Assembly: GCF_036345155.1 (NCBI RefSeq)
Contig: NZ_CP107772.1
Coordinates: 1,984,001-2,048,000 of the forward strand
Reading direction: 5' to 3'
DNA from: Streptomyces sp. NBC_00582
GTDB lineage: Bacteria; Actinomycetota; Actinomycetes; Streptomycetales; Streptomycetaceae
DNA: 64,000 nt
Below the pieces are notes generated by a model, which searched no databases, had not been told where the DNA came from, and worked only from the letters and a program-made list of their open reading frames with translations. The position numbers and the translations under genes are program-made. Below are positions 58,448 to 64,000 of the stretch, in pieces; the stretch's first letter is position 1, and each line of letters starts with the position of its first letter.

Positions 58448-59221
58448 ATGACTCTCACCCAAGCCGACATCGACCAGGAGATCGCGGCCGAGCACGCCGC
58501 GTACGAGAAGCGGGTCGCGGGCGGCGCGCCCGTGGAGCACCAGCCGCGCCGCGACTACGCGCCGTACCGCTCCTCCGTCCTGCGCCACCCGAAGCAGCCG
58601 CCGATCACCATCGACGTCACGAAGGACCCGGAGCTGGTGGAGCTGCACTCCCCCGCCTTCGGCGAACGCGACATCACCGAGATCGACAACGATCTGACCC
58701 GGCAGCACCACGGCGAGCCGATCGGCGAGCGCATCACCGTCTCCGGGCGGCTGCTGGACCGCGACGGGCGTCCGATCCGGGGTCAGCTCGTCGAGATCTG
58801 GCAGGCCAACTCGGCGGGCCGCTACGCCCACCAGCGCGAGCAGCACGACGCCCCGCTGGACCCGAACTTCACCGGCGTCGGCCGCACCCTGACCGACGCC
58901 GACGGCCGGTACCACTTCACGACCGTCCAGCCGGGCCCCTACCCGTGGCGTCAGCACCTCAACGCCTGGCGGCCCGCGCACATCCACTTCTCGCTCTTCG
59001 GCACGGCGTTCACCCAGCGGCTCGTGACCCAGATGTACTTCCCGAGCGACCCGCTGTTCCCCTACGACCCGATCATCCAGTCGGTGACGGACGACGCGGC
59101 CCGTCAGCGGCTGGTCGCGACGTACGACCACAGCCTGTCGGTGCCGGAGTTCTCGATGGGCTACCACTGGGACATCGTGCTGGACGGGCCGCACGCCACC
59201 TGGATCGAAGAAGGACGCTGA
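58448..59221 (+). CDS. pcaH: Protocatechuate 3,4-dioxygenase, beta subunit
   Basis: This 257-aa protein has PcaH N-terminal and intradiol dioxygenase domains: GQLVEIWQANSAGRYAHQRE, and iron ligands in YPWRQHLNAWRPAHIHFSLF (Tyr and His). It forms the catalytic non-heme Fe(III) site with PcaG and opens protocatechuate to carboxy-muconate. Confidence 0.93.
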   Translation: MTLTQADIDQEIAAEHAAYEKRVAGGAPVEHQPRRDYAPYRSSVLRHPKQPPITIDVTKDPELVELHSPAFGERDITEIDNDLTRQHHGEPIGERITVSGRLLDRDGRPIRGQLVEIWQANSAGRYAHQREQHDAPLDPNFTGVGRTLTDADGRYHFTTVQPGPYPWRQHLNAWRPAHIHFSLFGTAFTQRLVTQMYFPSDPLFPYDPIIQSVTDDAARQRLVATYDHSLSVPEFSMGYHWDIVLDGPHATWIEEGR

Positions 59222-59227
59222 CCTGCC

Positions 59228-59833
59228 ATGACGAAGATCGACACGAGCCGTCCGGAGACCGTGCTCCCGACCCCGTCGCACACCGTCGGCCCGTTCTACG
59301 GCCACGCCCTGCCGTTCCCCGGCGGCGGCGACATCGCCCCCGCCGGCCACCCGGACACCATCGCCCTGCAGGGATACGTGTACGACGGCGAGGGCAACCC
59401 GCTGCCGGACGCGTTCGTGGAACTGTGGGGCGCCGACCCGGACGGCCGGGTGCCGCAGGTCGACGGCTCGATGCGACGCGACCCGTCCACGGGCGGGTTC
59501 CTGGGCCGCAACGGCGTGGAGTTCACCGGCTGGGGCCGCATCCAGACCGACGCCAACGGGCACTGGTCGGCCCGCACCCTGCGGCCCGGCGCGCGCGGCG
59601 ACAGCGCCCCCTACCTCAGCGTCTGTGTCTTCGCGCGCGGTCTGCTGGTGCACCTGTACACCCGGATCTACCTGCCCGGCGACGACGCGGCGCTCGCCGC
59701 CGACCCGCTGCTGGAGCGGCTCGACCCGGCGCGCCGCGCCACGCTGATCGCCACGGACGGCCCGCTGGGCATCTACCGTTTCGACATCCGCCTTCAGGGC
59801 GAGGGCGAGACGGTGTTCCTGGAGTTCCGGTGA
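59228..59833 (+). CDS. pcaG: Protocatechuate 3,4-dioxygenase, alpha subunit
   Basis: This 201-aa subunit resembles PcaH (PDAFVELWGADPDGRVPQVD, SVCVFARGLLVHLYTRIYLP) but lacks the full iron ligand set, as expected for the alpha chain. It starts 6 bp after pcaH and overlaps pcaB by 4 bp. Confidence 0.92.
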   Translation: MTKIDTSRPETVLPTPSHTVGPFYGHALPFPGGGDIAPAGHPDTIALQGYVYDGEGNPLPDAFVELWGADPDGRVPQVDGSMRRDPSTGGFLGRNGVEFTGWGRIQTDANGHWSARTLRPGARGDSAPYLSVCVFARGLLVHLYTRIYLPGDDAALAADPLLERLDPARRATLIATDGPLGIYRFDIRLQGEGETVFLEFR

Positions 59834-61158
59834 CCGACGCCCGGCCCGAGTCCGGTCTGCTCTCCCCGGGGTGGACCGGCTCCCCCGCCGCCTCCGCGAC
59901 CTCCGACGGCGCGTATCTGCGGGCGCTGCTGGACGCGGAGGCCGCGCTGACCCGGGCCCAGGAGACGCTGGGCCTGGCGCCCGAGGGGGCCGGGGCGGCG
60001 GTCACCGCCGCGGCGTCCGGCGCGTTCGACGCGCACTCCCTCGCCGAGCGCGCCCGCGCCGGCGGCAACCCGGTGATCCCGCTGGTCACGGACCTCACCC
60101 GGGCCGTCGGCGGGACCTACGGCCCGTACGTCCACCGGGGCGCGACCAGCCAGGACATCATGGACACGGCGACGATGCTGGTCGCGCTGCGCGCCCTCGG
60201 CCCGGTCCTGGCCGACCTCGCCCGCACCCAGGAGGCGCTGGCCCGGCTCGCCGCCCGGCACCGGGACACGGTGATGCCCGGGCGGACGCTGACCCAGCAC
60301 GCCGTACCGACGACGTTCGGGCTGAAGGCCGCCGGGTGGCGTTCCCTGGTGCTGGACGCCCGGGACCGGATCACCGCCGTACGGGAGTCGCTGCCCGCCC
60401 AACTCGGCGGCGCCGCCGGGACGCTGGCGGCCTTCACGGCGTACGGCGCCCAGGACGCGCCGGCGCTGCCGGGCGCGTACGCCCGTGAACTCGGCCTGGC
60501 GGAACCGCTGTTGCCGTGGCACACCCTGCGCACCCCGGTCGCCGACCTCGCCGCCTGCCTGGCCTTCGCGGCGGGCGCGCTGGGCAAGGTCGCCACGGAC
60601 GTGCTGACCCTCGCCCGTACCGAGATCGCCGAGGTGGCGGAGGGCAGCGGGGGCGGCTCCTCGGCCATGCCGCACAAGGCGAACCCGGTGCGCTCGACGC
60701 TGATCGCGGCCGCCGCCCTGCGCGCACCGCAGCTCGCGGCCGTGCTCCTCGGGTCACTGACGGCTCCGGACGAGCGCCCGGCCGGTGCCTGGCACGCCGA
60801 GTGGGAGCCGCTCAGGGATCTGCTGCGGCTGGTGGGCGGGGCCGCCCGGGACGCGGCCGAGCTGGCCGAGGGCCTGCGGGTCCACCCGGACGCGATGCGC
60901 GCCGACCTGGACCTCACCCACGGACTGATCGTCTCCGAGCGGCTGTCCGCCGAACTGTCGGCGGTGCTCGGCCGGGCCCGCGCCAAGGAGCTGCTCACCA
61001 CGCTCGCCCCGCGCACCTACGCCGAGGGCCGCTCACTGGCCGAACTCCTCGCGGAGGAGCCCGACCTGAAGGACGTCGACCTCGGCGACCTCACCGACCC
61101 CGCCCACTACACCGGCTCCGCCGGTGCCCTCACCGACCGTGCGCTGGAGCGACGTTGA
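59830..61158 (+). CDS. pcaB: 3-carboxy-cis,cis-muconate cycloisomerase
   Basis: This 442-aa fumarase/aspartase-superfamily enzyme has YVHRGATSQDIMDTATML, TLTQHAVPTTFGLKAAGW and the signature GSSAMPHKANPVRS. It lactonises carboxy-muconate. GTG 59830 overlaps pcaG and its stop overlaps pcaL. Confidence 0.92.
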   Translation: MTDARPESGLLSPGWTGSPAASATSDGAYLRALLDAEAALTRAQETLGLAPEGAGAAVTAAASGAFDAHSLAERARAGGNPVIPLVTDLTRAVGGTYGPYVHRGATSQDIMDTATMLVALRALGPVLADLARTQEALARLAARHRDTVMPGRTLTQHAVPTTFGLKAAGWRSLVLDARDRITAVRESLPAQLGGAAGTLAAFTAYGAQDAPALPGAYARELGLAEPLLPWHTLRTPVADLAACLAFAAGALGKVATDVLTLARTEIAEVAEGSGGGSSAMPHKANPVRSTLIAAAALRAPQLAAVLLGSLTAPDERPAGAWHAEWEPLRDLLRLVGGAARDAAELAEGLRVHPDAMRADLDLTHGLIVSERLSAELSAVLGRARAKELLTTLAPRTYAEGRSLAELLAEEPDLKDVDLGDLTDPAHYTGSAGALTDRALERR

Positions 61159-62288
61159 CCGAGAAGCTGCTCAACCACCGTGCCGAGGGCCCCACTTCTG
61201 CGCCCGCGCTGCTGCTCGGACCCTCGCTGGGCACCTCGTACGCCCTGTGGGACAAGGTCGCGCCCGAGCTGTCGATCACCCACCGGGTGATCCGCTACGA
61301 CCTGCCCGGGCACGGCGGCTCCCCCGCCGACCTGATCGGGCCCGGCGCCACGGTCGGCGACCTCGCCGCGCTGGTGCTGGCGCTCGCCGACTCCCTCGGC
61401 CTGGAGCGGTTCGCGTACGCGGGCGTGTCACTGGGCGGCGCGGTGGGCCTCCACCTGGCCCTGCACCACCCCGAGCGGGTGCCGCGGCTCGCGGTGATCT
61501 GCTCCTCCGCCCACTTCAACGGGTCCAGGCCGTGGGAGGAGCGGGCCGCGCAGGTGCGCGCCGAAGGGCTGGCGAGGCTCGCCGAGAGCGCCGACGCCCG
61601 CTGGTTCACCCCCGGGTTCACCGTGCCGGAGCTGGTCGCCGATCATCGCGCCGCCGATCCCGAGGCCTATGCCGCGTGCTGTGACGCGCTGGGCGCGTTC
61701 GATCTGCGGGAGCGGCTGGCGGAGATCTCCGTGCCGACGCTGCTGATCGCGGGACGGCAGGACCCGGCGACCCCGCCCGCGCATCTGCGGGAGATCGCGG
61801 ACGCGGTGCCCGGCGCCACGCTGGTGGAGCTCCCGGGTGCCTCGCATCTGGCGCCCGCGCAGTGCCCGGAGGCCGTCCTGACCGCCCTGCGCGCCCACCT
61901 CGACGGGGGTGCCAAGCGGGGCATGGAGGTACGGCGCCAGGTGCTGGGCGACGCCCATGTGGACCGGGCGCAGTCCCGCCAGTCCCCCTTCACCGCCCGC
62001 TACCAGGACTTCATCTCCCGCTACGCCTGGGGCGAGATCTGGACCGACCCCACGCTCAGCCGCCGCGAGCGCAGCATGATCACGCTGACCGCTCTGGTCG
62101 CGCACGGCCACTACGACGAACTCGCCATGCACATCCGCGCGGCCCGCCGCAACGGCCTCACGCCCGACGAGATCGGCGCGGTCCTCCTCCAGACGGCCGT
62201 GTACTGCGGCGTCCCTGCGGCGAATTCGGCCTTCGCGACGGCCCAGCGGGTGCTGGAGGAGGACGAAGGGTCCGGGCAGCGCCCCTGA
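61155..62288 (+). CDS. pcaL: Fused 3-oxoadipate enol-lactonase / 4-carboxymuconolactone decarboxylase
   Basis: This 377-aa fusion has residues 1-250 as the alpha/beta-hydrolase PcaD (VIRYDLPGHGGSPADLIGPG, nucleophile in YAGVSLGGAVG, LPGASHLAP). Residues 255-377 are PcaC (RYAWGEIWTDPTLSRRERSM, HIRAARRNGLTPDEIGAVLL). The fusion is usual in actinobacteria. TTG 61155 is chosen from the overlap with pcaB. Last gene of the operon. Confidence 0.92.
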   Translation: MTEKLLNHRAEGPTSAPALLLGPSLGTSYALWDKVAPELSITHRVIRYDLPGHGGSPADLIGPGATVGDLAALVLALADSLGLERFAYAGVSLGGAVGLHLALHHPERVPRLAVICSSAHFNGSRPWEERAAQVRAEGLARLAESADARWFTPGFTVPELVADHRAADPEAYAACCDALGAFDLRERLAEISVPTLLIAGRQDPATPPAHLREIADAVPGATLVELPGASHLAPAQCPEAVLTALRAHLDGGAKRGMEVRRQVLGDAHVDRAQSRQSPFTARYQDFISRYAWGEIWTDPTLSRRERSMITLTALVAHGHYDELAMHIRAARRNGLTPDEIGAVLLQTAVYCGVPAANSAFATAQRVLEEDEGSGQRP

Positions 62289-62330
62289 AAGGCGCGCCGC
62301 CGTCAGACGCGGCCCGCACCCGAACACCAC

Positions 62331-64000
62331 TCAGCGGGCTCCCAGGGCCTTCTCCGCCTGCTCCACCAATCCGTCCGCCCCGCAGGTCCGCGCCAGTGTC
62401 AGACCCCGCCGCAGTTCGGAGACCGACCGCGACAGGATGCCGTACTCGATCCGCGCGGCCGCGTGCTCGTACTGGCTGGGCGAGGACTCCAACAGCGTGA
62501 CCGCCTGATGAGCGAGGCGCACCGCCCGCTGACCGGTCTCCAGCGCGGCGGCGCACCGCAGCGCCTCACCGATCGCGGTGTCCGTGCCGAAGCGCTCGGC
62601 CCGGCGGCGGGCGTCTCCGGCGAGCTGTGCCGCACGGGCCGGGTCCTCGGTCGCGAGGGCCCGGGCGAGGTCGACGGCCCAGGGGACCATCACGGGGTTG
62701 AGGTGGCCGCGGACGGCGGCGGCCTTCTCCGCCTCCTCCAGCTCGTTGATCCCCTCGGCGGTGCGGCCGACGGCGAGCAGCAGCCGGCCGCGCACCGAGC
62801 GCGGGTCGGGCAGCACGATCGTGGACGGGTAGGGCGGGGCGAAACCGCACGCCTCGGCGACCCGCCACGCCTCCTCGACATGGCCGCGGCACAGCAGCAC
62901 GTCGACGAGGTTGCAGGTGGCCGACCAGTACAGGGGCAGTCCGCGGCCGACGCGCTCGGCGAGGTGGAGGGACTTGCGCAGGGACTCCTCGGCCTCCTTC
63001 AGCTTGCCCCGGCGGCGCAGTCCGAGTCCGAGGTAGGCGTGCGCGAGGGCGAGATGGCCGCCGCTCCAGCCGGCCGACTCATAGGTGCGCAGGGCCTCGT
63101 TGAAGAAGGTGTCGGCGCGGTCGAGGCGGTCGGTGTAGGCGTAGGAGCTGGAGAGCATCATGAGCAGTTCGATGCCCCACACCTGGTCGGTCCAGCCGAG
63201 GCCCGGGGCGAGGCGGCCGTTGACGAGGGCGCGGTCGCAGAACTCGACGACCTCCTCGGCGTTCTCCCCGCGGGTCACGGCGTCGAAGCCGCGCAGGATG
63301 AGCAGGGCGCGCTCGGCGTTGTCGCGGCCGGTGCAGGTCGCGGCGAGCGCGGCGAGCTGCTCGGAGCGGTTGGGGGAGATCGCCTCGCCCGCGTGCACGC
63401 ACTCCCACATGAACTGCACGGCCTGCAGCCGCATCTTCGCCGGGCCCGGGTCGAGCCGGTCGGCCTCCGCCTCGACGGTGCGGACGGCCTCCTCCATCTG
63501 GTCGTTGTGCAGCAGGGCCTGGGAGAGGCGGTAGACGGCGTCGACCCGGACGTCGCCCTCCAGGCCGGGCAGGGTGAGCGCGGTGCGCAGATGCTCCACG
63601 GTCTTCGCGGGCGCGGTGAGGAGGGTGGCGCAGCCGAGGTCGTACAGCACGCGCGCGTGGACGTCCGGGTCGGGCGGTTCCTCCAGGGCGCGCTCAAGAC
63701 AGCGGCGGGCCGCGTCCGGGGCGCCGACGGCGAGGTGTTCGCCGGCCGCCCCGCGCAGTTGCTCGACGAGTTCCTGGTCGCCCTCCGGGTGGACCTGGAT
63801 GAGATGGCGGGAGGCCGCGGCGAGGCCCTTGCCGGCCTCGGTGACGATCTTGGCGGCGATGCCGTGCATCGCGGTGCGCAGACTGGAGGGGATGCTGTCG
63901 TAGACGGCGGTGGCGATGAGCGGGTGGACGAACTCGAGGTCGCCCTCGGCGGCGGGGACGGCGGCCGGGTCGGGTTCGGTGAGGATACGGGCGGTGCGCA
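62331..64000 (-). CDS. Large TPR/LAL-type regulator, C-terminal part (N-terminus beyond window)
   Basis: At least 556 codons are present and open to the right edge. Near the edge LEFVHPLIATAVYDSIPSSL resembles the segment after the AAA domain of LuxR/LAL regulators. TPR-like helical pairs follow (CLERALEEPPDPDVHARVLY, SSSYAYTDRLDRADTFFNEA, AHAYLGLGLRRRGKLKEAEE). It ends GLVEQAEKALGAR without the C-terminal LuxR HTH usual in LAL proteins. It converges on pcaL with a 42-bp gap. A link to pca control is only positional. Confidence 0.75.
   Translation of the reverse strand, partial: RTARILTEPDPAAVPAAEGDLEFVHPLIATAVYDSIPSSLRTAMHGIAAKIVTEAGKGLAAASRHLIQVHPEGDQELVEQLRGAAGEHLAVGAPDAARRCLERALEEPPDPDVHARVLYDLGCATLLTAPAKTVEHLRTALTLPGLEGDVRVDAVYRLSQALLHNDQMEEAVRTVEAEADRLDPGPAKMRLQAVQFMWECVHAGEAISPNRSEQLAALAATCTGRDNAERALLILRGFDAVTRGENAEEVVEFCDRALVNGRLAPGLGWTDQVWGIELLMMLSSSYAYTDRLDRADTFFNEALRTYESAGWSGGHLALAHAYLGLGLRRRGKLKEAEESLRKSLHLAERVGRGLPLYWSATCNLVDVLLCRGHVEEAWRVAEACGFAPPYPSTIVLPDPRSVRGRLLLAVGRTAEGINELEEAEKAAAVRGHLNPVMVPWAVDLARALATEDPARAAQLAGDARRRAERFGTDTAIGEALRCAAALETGQRAVRLAHQAVTLLESSPSQYEHAAARIEYGILSRSVSELRRGLTLARTCGADGLVEQAEKALGAR

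Overview
The window is high-GC actinobacterial DNA and almost certainly Streptomyces. The evidence is GTG/TTG starts, an SsgA-like protein, a WhiB-like regulator, the catechol/protocatechuate gene order pcaV-pcaIJFHGBL, and an actinomycete integrative conjugative element (AICE). Gene families were recognised from translated motifs; no database search was possible.

Left part (1-31 kb). A group II intron (5' half, with its reverse transcriptase) sits inside an IS701-type transposase gene at the left edge. Next come a secreted S15 peptidase and an M1 aminopeptidase gene that is cut in two by a 4,768-bp Tn554-like transposon carrying two tyrosine recombinases and a DUF6262 protein. The core chromosome then continues with a MerR regulator, an acyltransferase, a beta-oxidation operon (FadB-type enzyme, thiolase, and an adjacent CaiB-type CoA-transferase), endonuclease V, an SsgA-like protein, an ABC-F ATPase with an attenuator-like leader, dimethylargininase and an acyl-ACP desaturase.

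Middle (27-35.6 kb). A compact locus holds a frameshifted HExxH protein behind a DNA-damage-type (TTGTCAGTG) promoter, a leucine-rich-repeat protein, a zinc-finger SDR that lacks the catalytic Tyr, and three tRNA or tRNA-like genes that share one body sequence. Two of these tRNAs lie 30 bp upstream of the SDR-LRR pair on the same strand. A WhiB-like gene and a glyoxalase-fold gene with a second damage-type promoter follow. Next is a 0.7-kb tandem repeat array that grows out of the 3' end of a LacI-family gene, and then a LigD-type polymerase.

35.68-51.65 kb is an integrated element inserted between the NHEJ polymerase and its divergent ATP-dependent ligase. It combines AICE functions (tyrosine integrase, FtsK/TraB-like translocase, Spd-like membrane proteins, KorSA-like GntR repressor) with phage-satellite functions (a lone HK97-type major capsid protein, a P4-type primase-helicase, DUF2742, endonuclease VII). 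No portal, terminase, protease or tail gene is visible. This hybrid is the most interesting object in the window.

Right part (51.65-64 kb). This holds the ligase, a zinc alcohol dehydrogenase, a DUF3048 lipoprotein, then the MarR regulator PcaV diverging from the seven-gene beta-ketoadipate operon, whose genes mostly overlap or abut. The window ends in the C-terminal part of a large TPR regulator.
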